Notes under the pieces: model-generated
What the model saw: the letters and a program-made list of their open reading frames with translations, nothing else
What the model was told of the DNA's origin: nothing
The model's database searches: none
Assembly (NCBI GenBank): GCA_012719075.1
Contig: JAAYBB010000020.1
Coordinates: 37,722-101,721, forward strand
Direction: 5' to 3'
DNA: 64,000 bases
Origin: Clostridiales bacterium
GTDB taxonomy: Bacteria > Bacillota > Clostridia > Oscillospirales > Feifaniaceae
Shown here: in pieces, positions 26,699 through 33,706 of the stretch
Layout of the letters: every line of letters starts with the position of its first letter
Position numbering within the stretch: position 1 is the stretch's first letter
Translations under genes and position numbers: made by a program

Positions 26699-27568
26699 AT
26701 GTCCTGGGAGACCCTGAAAAACAGTCTGCAGATCCAGGTGGCCAACCTCGGCCTGACCGACGTTGTCGACATCCTGATCGTCTCCTTTCTCATTTATCAG
26801 GTCATTAAATTCGTGCGGCGCTCCCGCGCGCTGCCCATCATCAAGGGCATCCTGCTGCTGGTCCTGCTGCAGCAGGTCGGCCTGGTGTTCGACCTGGACG
26901 CCACCGGGTTTTTGCTGCGCAACACCATGCAGCTGGGCGTGATGGCCATCATCGTGGTCTTTCAGCCCGAGCTGCGCAGCGTGCTTGAGCAGATGGGCCG
27001 CCGCCGCTTGGGCGGCAGCGACCTGCTGGGCGACAAGGGCACAAGGGAGGAGGGCCTGCGGCTGCTGCGGGAGATCTCGGACGCCTGCGAGCACCTCTCG
27101 CAGGCGAGGGTGGGCGCGCTGATCGTGTTCGAGCGGGGCACCGACCTCGGGGACATCCTGGGCACCGGTATCGCGCTGGACGCCGCCATCTCCTCCGAGC
27201 TGATCGAATCCATTTTCTTTGTCAACAACCCGCTGCACGACGGTGCAGTCTTCATCCGGGGCGACCGCGTGGCGGCCGCCTCCTGCCTGCTGCCGCTGAC
27301 CCAGAACCAGAACCTGAGCAAGGAGCTGGGGACCCGCCACCGCGCCGCCATCGGCCTTTCGGAGGTCAGCGACGCGCTGGTCGTGGTGGTGTCGGAGGAG
27401 ACCGGCAAGATCTCGATCGTGCAGGACGGCCTGATCCGCCGCGGCTACCGCGGGGAGACGCTGCAGGAGGCGCTCTCGGGCATTTTGCTGAGTGGCGAGG
27501 AGGAGGCGCAGCCCGGCCTCTGGCAGATCTTGATCAAGGCCCTGAACGGGAAGGGGGCGTCTGAATGA
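26699..27568 (+). CDS. cdaA: Diadenylate cyclase CdaA
   Basis: 289 residues. Three membrane helices (about 22-38, 45-65, 72-95) precede the DAC domain with NPLHDGAVFIRGDRV and the GTRHRAAIGLSEVSDA motif, i.e. the DGA and RHR catalytic elements. CdaA makes the essential second messenger c-di-AMP from two ATP and is tied to potassium and cell-wall balance. ATG 26699 is chosen because AGGGAGGG lies 7 bases upstream. Its stop overlaps the cdaR start (ATGA). glmM, often third in this operon, is not here. Confidence 0.95.
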   Translation: MSWETLKNSLQIQVANLGLTDVVDILIVSFLIYQVIKFVRRSRALPIIKGILLLVLLQQVGLVFDLDATGFLLRNTMQLGVMAIIVVFQPELRSVLEQMGRRRLGGSDLLGDKGTREEGLRLLREISDACEHLSQARVGALIVFERGTDLGDILGTGIALDAAISSELIESIFFVNNPLHDGAVFIRGDRVAAASCLLPLTQNQNLSKELGTRHRAAIGLSEVSDALVVVVSEETGKISIVQDGLIRRGYRGETLQEALSGILLSGEEEAQPGLWQILIKALNGKGASE

Positions 27569-28863
27569 TCAACCGATTTTTCAACAGCCCCAACCGGACC
27601 AAGCTGTTTTCGCTGCTGACCGGCATTTTGCTGTGGTTTTTTGTCGGGGCCCAAAACCCCGAGACCGAGATGACCTACCGCGGCGTCGAGATCAAGGTGG
27701 TCACGCTCAACTCCCAGCTCGAGGACGGCGTGACCGTGATCGACATGGGGCGGGAGACCACCGACGTCACGCTCAAGGGCAGCAAGAGCGTGCTGGGCCG
27801 CATCACGGCGGCCGACCTCTACGCCTATGTGGAGGTGGACGCCTCCTCGGGGCCGGGCGACTTCATGCTGCCCGTCCACATCACAAAGCCGCTGGACAGC
27901 GTCATCGTCACCGGCAAAAATCCGGGCTCGATCACGGTGCAGCTCGACCGCATCGCCCGCAGGACGGTGCCGGTGCGCGCCAGCGTGACCAATCTGCTGG
28001 GTGACGAGTACCTGGTGGGGGAGCCCGTCCTGAATGTGCAGACCATCGACCTGCGCGGGCCGGCCACCGAGCTGGCCGGCGTGGCGGAGGCGCGGGTGGA
28101 GGTCAAGCTCAGCGAGCAAAACATGGCCGAACCCACCATCAACCTGCTGGTCAAGCTCATCGACCAGAGCGGCGAAGCCATGGAGAACAACCACATCGAG
28201 ATGCCGGAGCAGGCCGTCTCGCTGACGCCGGTGGTCTCCAAGCGGGTGCGCCTGCCGCTGACCGTGGACTTCCTCAACCGGCCCGAGGGCTGGCTGACGG
28301 AGGACTTCGGCTGGGAGATCAGCCCCGAGCAGGTCACGCTGCTGATCCCGGTGTCCGAGCTCAGAACCCAGGGCGCGCTGAAGATTGGCACCGTCGACCT
28401 GGTCGAGCACCCTGAAAATGGCCGTGTCACGCTGCCCATGGTGACCCCCTATCCGATTGAGGGCGGCGAGGACGAGGCCGAGGTCCTGCTGCGCTTTGGC
28501 GACCTGCGCAGCTTCCAGTGGGCGCTGCAGCGGCTGGAGTTCGACAACACGCCGCCCGGCCTCTCGGTGGAGGTGCTCTCCACCATGCCGATCAACGTCA
28601 CGATGCGGGGCACGGCCGGCGCCGTACGCGCCTATTCGGGCAGCGGCCTGCGGGGGATTGTGGACCTGCGCGGCCTCTCGGCCGGCGAGACCGCCACGCT
28701 GCCGGTGCGCATCGTCACGGGGGATGTCGCGATCGGCCCGATGCAGCACCTGACCGTCACCGTGCGCATGAGCGACATTTTGGCCGATTCCGAGGGCGGC
28801 GAGCAGCTGTCCGGCGACCTGGACGGGGCGGCGTCTTCCGACGGAGCCGAAGAGGCCGAATAG
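27565..28863 (+). CDS. cdaR: CdaA regulatory protein CdaR (YbbR domains)
   Basis: 432 residues. One N-terminal membrane helix (NRTKLFSLLTGILLWFFVGA) then about four extracytoplasmic YbbR-type beta repeats (for example VTLKGSKSVLGRIT; IDLRGPATELAGV; VTMRGTAGAVRAY). CdaR binds CdaA and modulates c-di-AMP synthesis. Overlap with cdaA indicates coupled translation. The C-terminus is an acidic, low-complexity tail. Confidence 0.9.
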   Translation: MINRFFNSPNRTKLFSLLTGILLWFFVGAQNPETEMTYRGVEIKVVTLNSQLEDGVTVIDMGRETTDVTLKGSKSVLGRITAADLYAYVEVDASSGPGDFMLPVHITKPLDSVIVTGKNPGSITVQLDRIARRTVPVRASVTNLLGDEYLVGEPVLNVQTIDLRGPATELAGVAEARVEVKLSEQNMAEPTINLLVKLIDQSGEAMENNHIEMPEQAVSLTPVVSKRVRLPLTVDFLNRPEGWLTEDFGWEISPEQVTLLIPVSELRTQGALKIGTVDLVEHPENGRVTLPMVTPYPIEGGEDEAEVLLRFGDLRSFQWALQRLEFDNTPPGLSVEVLSTMPINVTMRGTAGAVRAYSGSGLRGIVDLRGLSAGETATLPVRIVTGDVAIGPMQHLTVTVRMSDILADSEGGEQLSGDLDGAASSDGAEEAE

Positions 28864-28878
28864 GCATTTTTTCAAGCG

Positions 28879-28925
28879 GGAAGAGGCCAGGGCACCCCGA
28901 GTGCCGCAGGCCTCTTCCATTGCAT
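28879..28925 (+). terminator. Hairpin after cdaR
   Basis: GGAAGAGGCC at 28879-28888 pairs with GGCCTCTTCC at 28909-28918, with an inner GGCAC/GTGCC stem, followed by ATTGCATTTTG. A moderate intrinsic terminator. Confidence 0.55.
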
Positions 28926-28948
28926 TTTGTCAGGGAGGGGGGTGCCGC

Positions 28949-30544
28949 GTGGCCATCATCGTCAGCCAGATTTCGCTGCCGCTCGGCGCCTCGGAGCGGG
29001 AGGCCGAGCGCGTGGCCGTCGCCCGCCTCGGGCTGCAGGGCGGCGGCGCGCGGGCCTCTGTCTGCCGCCGCTCGGTCGACGCCAGGCGGCGGGACCACCT
29101 GCGCATGGTCTATTCGGTGCAGGTGGAGGTGCCGGGCTCGGAGCAGGCGGTGCTGCAGCGGCTGGTGGACCAGAAGAACATCGCGCTGCAGCGGCCGCCC
29201 GAGCCGCTGGTGCTGCTGCGCGGCGACCGCCCGCTGCGCCACCGCCCGGTCGTGGTGGGGACCGGCCCGGCCGGCCTCTTTGCCGGCCTGCTGCTGGCGC
29301 GGGAGGGCTACCGCCCGCTGCTGCTCGAGCGGGGCCCCGACATCGCGCGGCGCACGGCCGCCGTCGAGGCCTTTTGGCGCGGCGGCCGGCTGGACGAGCG
29401 GGCCAACGTGCAGTTTGGCGAGGGGGGCGCCGGCGCCTTTTCGGACGGCAAGCTGACCACCCGCATCGGGGACCCCCGCTGCCGGACGGTGCTGGAGGCC
29501 CTGGTGCAGCACGGCGCGCCGCAGCGGATTTTAATCGACGCCAAGCCCCACGTCGGCACCGACCGCCTGCGCGAGGTGGTGCGCAGCCTGCGCGGGGAAA
29601 TTTTGTCGCTGGGCGGCGAGCTGCGCTTTGACTGCCGCGTCGAGCGGCTGCTGCTGTCGGAGGGCCGGCTGGTCGGGCTGGCCTGCGACGGGGGCGAGCT
29701 GCCCTGCGAGGTCGCGGTGCTGGCCATCGGGCACAGCGCGCGGGACACGGTGCAGGCGCTGTCCGCACAGGGGGTCCGCCTTGAGAAAAAGCCCTTTTCG
29801 GTGGGGGTGCGCATCGAGCACGAGCAGGCGCTGATCGACCGCCTGTTCTACGGCGCGGCGGCCGGGCACCCGGCGCTGCCGCCGGCCGAGTACCAGCTCT
29901 CCCACCGCGTGGGGCAGCGCGGCTGCTACTCCTTTTGCATGTGCCCGGGCGGGCTGGTGGTGCCGGCCGCCTCGGAGCCGCTGGGCGTGGTGACCAACGG
30001 CATGAGCTATGCCGCGCGGGACGGCCGCTTTGCCAACGCCGCCATCGTGGCCTCGGTGCTGCCGGAGGATTTGCCGGGCGGCCCGCTGGAGGGCCTGTTC
30101 TTTCAGCGGCGCCTGGAGCAGGCCGCCTGCCGCGCGGGCGGCGGCGACTACGCCGCGCCGGGCCAGAGCGCCCGCTCCTACCTCGAGGGGGGACCGCCGG
30201 TCTGGGGCGGCGAGGTCACCTATGCTAGGGGGCTGCGTCCGGCCAAGGTCGCGCCGCTGCTGCCGGCCGCCGTCGACTGTATGCTGCGCGCCGGCCTCGC
30301 GCGGTTCGAGGCCGGCTACCCCGGCTTTGCCGGCGCGGAGGCACTGCTGATCGGGCTGGAGACCCGGACCTCTTCGCCGCTGCGCATGCCGCGCGGCGGG
30401 CAGCTGCAGTCGCCCTCGGTCGAGGGTCTCTACCCCGCCGGCGAGGGGGCCGGCTATGCCGGCGGCATCGTCAGTGCGGCGGTGGACGGGCTGCGGGTGG
30501 CCGAGGCGGTCATCGCGGCCTTTCGGCCGCACGCACCGTCCTGA
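28949..30544 (+). CDS. FAD-dependent oxidoreductase, COG2509 type
   Basis: 531 residues, GTG start behind GGGAGGGGGG. The first 90 residues are the small N-terminal domain typical of COG2509. A dinucleotide-binding motif follows (VVVGTGPAGLFAGLLLAREG), then ERGPDIARRT, the FSDGKLTTR block and the C-terminal FAD motif VEGLYPAGEGAGYAGGIVSA. The family is found mainly in anaerobes and its substrate is unknown. The next gene is an RseC-like membrane protein, so a redox role in concert with it is conceivable but unproven. Confidence 0.85.
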   Translation: MAIIVSQISLPLGASEREAERVAVARLGLQGGGARASVCRRSVDARRRDHLRMVYSVQVEVPGSEQAVLQRLVDQKNIALQRPPEPLVLLRGDRPLRHRPVVVGTGPAGLFAGLLLAREGYRPLLLERGPDIARRTAAVEAFWRGGRLDERANVQFGEGGAGAFSDGKLTTRIGDPRCRTVLEALVQHGAPQRILIDAKPHVGTDRLREVVRSLRGEILSLGGELRFDCRVERLLLSEGRLVGLACDGGELPCEVAVLAIGHSARDTVQALSAQGVRLEKKPFSVGVRIEHEQALIDRLFYGAAAGHPALPPAEYQLSHRVGQRGCYSFCMCPGGLVVPAASEPLGVVTNGMSYAARDGRFANAAIVASVLPEDLPGGPLEGLFFQRRLEQAACRAGGGDYAAPGQSARSYLEGGPPVWGGEVTYARGLRPAKVAPLLPAAVDCMLRAGLARFEAGYPGFAGAEALLIGLETRTSSPLRMPRGGQLQSPSVEGLYPAGEGAGYAGGIVSAAVDGLRVAEAVIAAFRPHAPS

Positions 30545-30635
30545 CCCAAGGCTTCAATGGAGTCCAAAGCCCCCGCCCGCCGGGCAAGGGGTGCGGAAAC
30601 AACCTGTTTCAATGCGTGAGGGGAGGCGCCTGACC

Positions 30636-31085
30636 ATGGAGCTCATCGGCATCGTGACTGCGGCGGGGACCGCCGACAGCGAAGTGACCATCTACCGCAA
30701 CAGCGCCTGCGGCAGCGGCTGCGGGGGCAGCTGCGCCGGCTGCATCAAGGCCCAGCCGGTGGCCGTGCGGGCCGACAACAACGGGTGGCGCGTCCGGGAG
30801 GGGCAGCAGGTCCTGCTGCGCGGACCCGAGCGGCGCATGCACGGCCTCAGTGCCCTGCTCTACCTGCCGCCCCCCTTCACCGGCATTGCGGGCGCCCTGC
30901 TGGCCGAGCAGCTGTTCGGGCCCGAAGGTCCGACGGTGCTGTTTGCGCTGGCCGGCTTTGTGCTGGGGTTTTTGCCGGCCTTTGCGGCCAACCGCCGCCT
31001 GCAGCAGGAGGGGGGCATCGCACTGCTCATCGAGCAGGTGCTGGCCGAAGGTGCTCAGGGGAGAGACAGTGCGCTGGAAAAATGA
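30636..31085 (+). CDS. RseC/MucC-like membrane protein
   Basis: 149 residues. An N-terminal beta domain holds a Cys-rich motif (CGSGCGGSCAGC) of the RseC type, then two membrane helices (about 73-90 and 97-114). RseC proteins are linked to SoxR reduction/Rnf-type electron transport or to sigma-E control in other bacteria; here the context is a FAD oxidoreductase. ATG 30636 has GGGAGG 9 bases upstream; ATG 30612 lacks a ribosome site. Confidence 0.8.
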   Translation: MELIGIVTAAGTADSEVTIYRNSACGSGCGGSCAGCIKAQPVAVRADNNGWRVREGQQVLLRGPERRMHGLSALLYLPPPFTGIAGALLAEQLFGPEGPTVLFALAGFVLGFLPAFAANRRLQQEGGIALLIEQVLAEGAQGRDSALEK

Positions 31086-31548
31086 TGGCGAAAAACAGGG
31101 GGACCGGTTGCACGGAGAGGTGGGCAAAGTTACGCCGATACTCGCCGATACTCAATGAATGGCGGCAATGGCAGAACCCCCCCGCTTCGCTGTGGGATTT
31201 AGGCCGCCGGCGGTGCGCTGTGGCGGATCGGCCGTTTCAGAAACGGTTTTTTATAAACCTGCCGGCACCTGTCATAAAAACCCGGCCCACCAGTCATCGG
31301 CGCAGCAGCGTGCGCCGGCAAATGAACCGGAATTGACCTGCAGCGACTGGCAATTTTACCTTTGCCGTTTGTGTTTTGCGCGGTCTTTGCCCAGGAGCGG
31401 CCGTCAGCCGCTGCAGGAATTGATCAGCGCAACGTCCCCGGGAAAATCCGGTTTGGCGCCACCCCCGGCGGTTTCATAGCATGCAGGTCAAAGCGACGGT
31501 CCAAACAACAGAGAAGAACAGATCAGCGGCATAAGAGGAGGAAGGATC
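31086..31548. other. Non-coding gap before niaR
   Basis: 463 bases. It contains the left inverted repeat (31175-31281) with its internal hairpin CCGTTTC-A-GAAACGG plus T6. The open frame at 31159-31479 is a translation of this repeat, not a gene. No clear sigma-A promoter for niaR was recognised. Confidence 0.55.
31175..31281. repeat. Left inverted repeat of the niaR cassette
   Basis: About 105 bases. The reverse complement of 33431-33531 aligns along its whole length with few differences, including a run of over 20 identical bases around CGGATCGGCCGTTTCAGAAA. It contains a terminator-like hairpin (CCGTTTC at 31232, GAAACGG at 31240, then T6) pointing into the cassette. Confidence 0.85.
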
Positions 31549-32061
31549 ATGGACGCCCAAGCACGCAGACAGGCCGTCTCCCGGCAGCTGGCAGAGGCTG
31601 CAGGCCCGGTGAGCGCCGCGGCGCTGGCCAAGGCGTTTTCGGTCAGCCGTCAGGTCATTGTGGGGGACATTGCCCTTTTACGGGCCGGCGGCATGGACAT
31701 CGCCTCCACCCCAAGGGGGTATGTGTTGCCCCGGGAAACCGCAGGCCTGATCCGCATGCTGGCCTGCCGTCACCAGGCGGATCAAATGGAGGCGGAGTTG
31801 AATGCCATTGTGGATCAGGGCTGCACGGTGGTGGACGTGATTGTGGAGCACCCCATTTACGGTCAGCTCACCGGCTTGCTGCAGTTGTCAAACCGGTATG
31901 ACGTGGGAAAGTTTGTGGAGCGCTGCCGGCGGCACTCCGCCGCTCCGCTGTCCCAGCTCACCGAGGGGATCCACCTCCACACCGTCCTCTGCTCTGACCA
32001 GGGCGCCTATGACCGGGTCAGGGCGGCGCTGGAAACCCTGGGAATTCTGCTGCAGGAGTAG
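31549..32061 (+). CDS. niaR: NiaR-type NAD-synthesis repressor (HTH + 3H domain)
   Basis: 170 residues. N-terminal winged HTH (SAAALAKAFSVSRQVIVGDI...STPRGYVL), then the 3H domain with its conserved His residues in VEHPIYGQLTGLL and TEGIHLHTVL. NiaR binds niacin and represses NAD synthesis or niacin uptake genes. GAGGAGGAAGG precedes the ATG. The probable target is the membrane protein just downstream, which has an inverted-repeat operator at 32228-32253. Codon use differs from the neighbours: CTCGAG (Leu-Glu), ubiquitous elsewhere, was not seen in this cassette. Confidence 0.88.
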   Translation: MDAQARRQAVSRQLAEAAGPVSAAALAKAFSVSRQVIVGDIALLRAGGMDIASTPRGYVLPRETAGLIRMLACRHQADQMEAELNAIVDQGCTVVDVIVEHPIYGQLTGLLQLSNRYDVGKFVERCRRHSAAPLSQLTEGIHLHTVLCSDQGAYDRVRAALETLGILLQE

Positions 32062-32192
32062 CCCCCTTTCGGCAGCCCGGCGCGTTTTCGTCCTCCTGCT
32101 CCCCATCCCCATGGGTCCGCGGCAGGTGTTCGGCAGCGCCCGCGGGTTTTGTGCGCCGGCAATCGCGTTTAAGCGACAGAGACAGAAAGGGA

Positions 32193-32220
32193 TTGACAAA
32201 TTCGGTTGCTGGGCTACAAT
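32193..32220 (+). promoter_or_regulatory. Sigma-A promoter of the EIIC-like gene
   Basis: TTGACA at 32193-32198, 16 bases, TACAAT at 32215-32220. The start of transcription is expected at about 32227, at the edge of the operator. Confidence 0.78.
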
Positions 32221-32227
32221 AATAGTC

Positions 32228-32253
32228 GGATATGTCTTGACACATGTATATCC
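32228..32253. promoter_or_regulatory. Probable NiaR operator
   Basis: A 26-base imperfect palindrome: outer arms GGATAT and ATATCC around an inner TGTC-TT-GACA followed by ACATGT. It covers the expected transcription start of the membrane-protein gene, where a repressor would block initiation. Assignment to NiaR rests on the adjacent niaR gene and on position. Confidence 0.65.
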
Positions 32254-32281
32254 TACTTTATGTCGGAAGAAGGCTACCACG

Positions 32282-33358
32282 ATGGACATCGCCGCGTTTC
32301 TCAAACGGAAAAACATTGTCATCTCGGCCAAGCGATACGGCATCGACGCATTGGGGGCGATGGCGCAGGGCCTGTTCTGCTCCCTGCTCATCGGCACCAT
32401 CATCAGGACCCTGGGTCAGCAGCTGGGCATCCCGTTCTTTGTGGACATCGGCCAGTTCGCCTTTGACATGTCCGGTCCGGCCATGGCGGTGGCCATCGGC
32501 TATGCGCTGCAGGCAGACCCCTTGGTTCTGTTCTCCCTGGCGGGGGTGGGGTGGGCGGCCAATAAGCTGGGCGGGGCGGGCGGACCGCTGGCCGTGCTGT
32601 TCATCGCCGTTTTGGCCGCGGAGTGCGGCAAGCTGGTCTCCAAGGAGACCAAGGTTGATATCCTGGTCACCCCCGCCGTCACGGTATTTGTGGGCGGGGC
32701 CCTGGCGCTGCTCATCGCCCCGCCCATCGGGGCGGCGGCAAGGGCCTTTGGCCAACTGATCGTCCTGACCACCGAATTCCAGCCCTTCTGGATGGGCATC
32801 GCCGTCTCTGTGCTGGTGGGCATCGCCCTCACCCTGCCCATCTCCTCCGCCGCCATCTGCGCCTCCTTCGGGTTGGTGGGGCTGGCGGGAGGCGCCGCGG
32901 TGGCCGGCTGCTGCGCCCAGATGGTGGGCTTTGCCGTCATGTCCTTTCCCGAGAACCGCTGGGGCGGCCTGGTCTCCCAGGGGATTGGCACCTCCATGCT
33001 CCAGATGCCCAACATTGTAAAAAACCTGCGCATTTGGATTCCGCCGACCCTGGCTTCCGCCATCACCGGTCCAATGGCCACCTGCCTGTTCCGCCTGCAG
33101 ATGAACGGGGAGCCGGTGTCCTCGGGCATGGGCACCTGCGGCTTCGTGGGCCAGATCGGCATATGGACGGGTTGGCTGTCCCCCAGTGAAACGGCTGTGG
33201 AAATGGTGGGCGCCTCCCCCATCACCCCCACCGCCTTCCACTGGCTGGGGCTGATCCTGATCTGCTTTGTCCTGCCCGCCCTGCTCTCCTGGGTGATCTG
33301 CCAGGGCTGCCGACGCATGGGCTGGATTAAGGAGGGGGACCTGACCCTGCCCCAGTGA
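32282..33358 (+). CDS. PTS_EIIC_2 family membrane protein, possible niacin-regulated transporter
   Basis: 358 residues, about nine to ten hydrophobic segments. The start KRYGIDALGAMAQGLFCSLL and later GLVSQGIGTSMLQMPNI fit the PTS_EIIC_2 family of membrane proteins, which lack attached PTS IIA/IIB domains. GAAGAAGG lies 8 bases before the ATG. The promoter carries a palindromic operator and niaR is upstream, so uptake of niacin or a related precursor is the leading idea, by context only. A sugar PTS role is less likely because no PTS partners are nearby. Confidence 0.75.
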   Translation: MDIAAFLKRKNIVISAKRYGIDALGAMAQGLFCSLLIGTIIRTLGQQLGIPFFVDIGQFAFDMSGPAMAVAIGYALQADPLVLFSLAGVGWAANKLGGAGGPLAVLFIAVLAAECGKLVSKETKVDILVTPAVTVFVGGALALLIAPPIGAAARAFGQLIVLTTEFQPFWMGIAVSVLVGIALTLPISSAAICASFGLVGLAGGAAVAGCCAQMVGFAVMSFPENRWGGLVSQGIGTSMLQMPNIVKNLRIWIPPTLASAITGPMATCLFRLQMNGEPVSSGMGTCGFVGQIGIWTGWLSPSETAVEMVGASPITPTAFHWLGLILICFVLPALLSWVICQGCRRMGWIKEGDLTLPQ

Positions 33359-33430
33359 GCGCCGCAGCCGCCGGGGTGTCTGCGGACGCGGGATTCCGCG
33401 CCCGCGGCGCCGATGACAAATAGACAGTTT

Positions 33431-33531
33431 TGATGACAGGTGCCGGCGCTTTTATAAAAACCGTTTCTGAAACGGCCGATCCGCCGCCTCGCACCGCCGA
33501 CGGCCTAACCCTCACGGCAAAGCTGAGGGTT
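33431..33531. repeat. Right inverted repeat of the niaR cassette
   Basis: Reverse-complement copy of 31175-31281. Its hairpin CCGTTTC (33461-33467)/GAAACGG (33469-33475) is preceded by A5, so as a terminator it reads on the minus strand, again into the cassette. Confidence 0.85.
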
Positions 33532-33537
33532 TTTTTA
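33509..33537 (+). terminator. Terminator at the right edge of the cassette
   Basis: CCCTCA at 33509-33514 pairs with TGAGGG at 33524-33529, followed by seven T. It would end transcripts of the EIIC-like gene. Confidence 0.75.
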
Positions 33538-33613
33538 TCTCTCCACCGCGGCCATTCACGGTGACGGCGCGACGTCGCCCACCCCTCCGTGCAATCGGCA
33601 GACGGGATTAAGA

Positions 33614-33642
33614 TTGAATTTTGGCGACATCTATAGTATAAT
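33614..33642 (+). promoter_or_regulatory. Sigma-A promoter of recJ
   Basis: TTGAAT at 33614-33619, exactly 17 bases, TATAAT at 33637-33642. The leader would be about 60 bases. Confidence 0.85.
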
Positions 33643-33706
33643 AAACTTTCTACTTGAAGTCTGTTTTGTGCGGTGGCCGGGGACGGCCGAAAGGGGGCGA
33701 CGAAGG

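Larger units (their letters stand above)
33359..33706. other. Non-coding gap between the niaR cassette and recJ
   Basis: 348 bases holding the right inverted repeat (33431-33531), a terminator (33509-33537) and the recJ promoter (33614-33642). No gene seen. Confidence 0.6.

Noticed and set aside
31159..31479. Open frame of 106 codons upstream of niaR
   Set aside because: It translates the inverted repeat; the same peptide (SAVSETVF...) appears on the other strand at the second repeat copy. No ribosome site.
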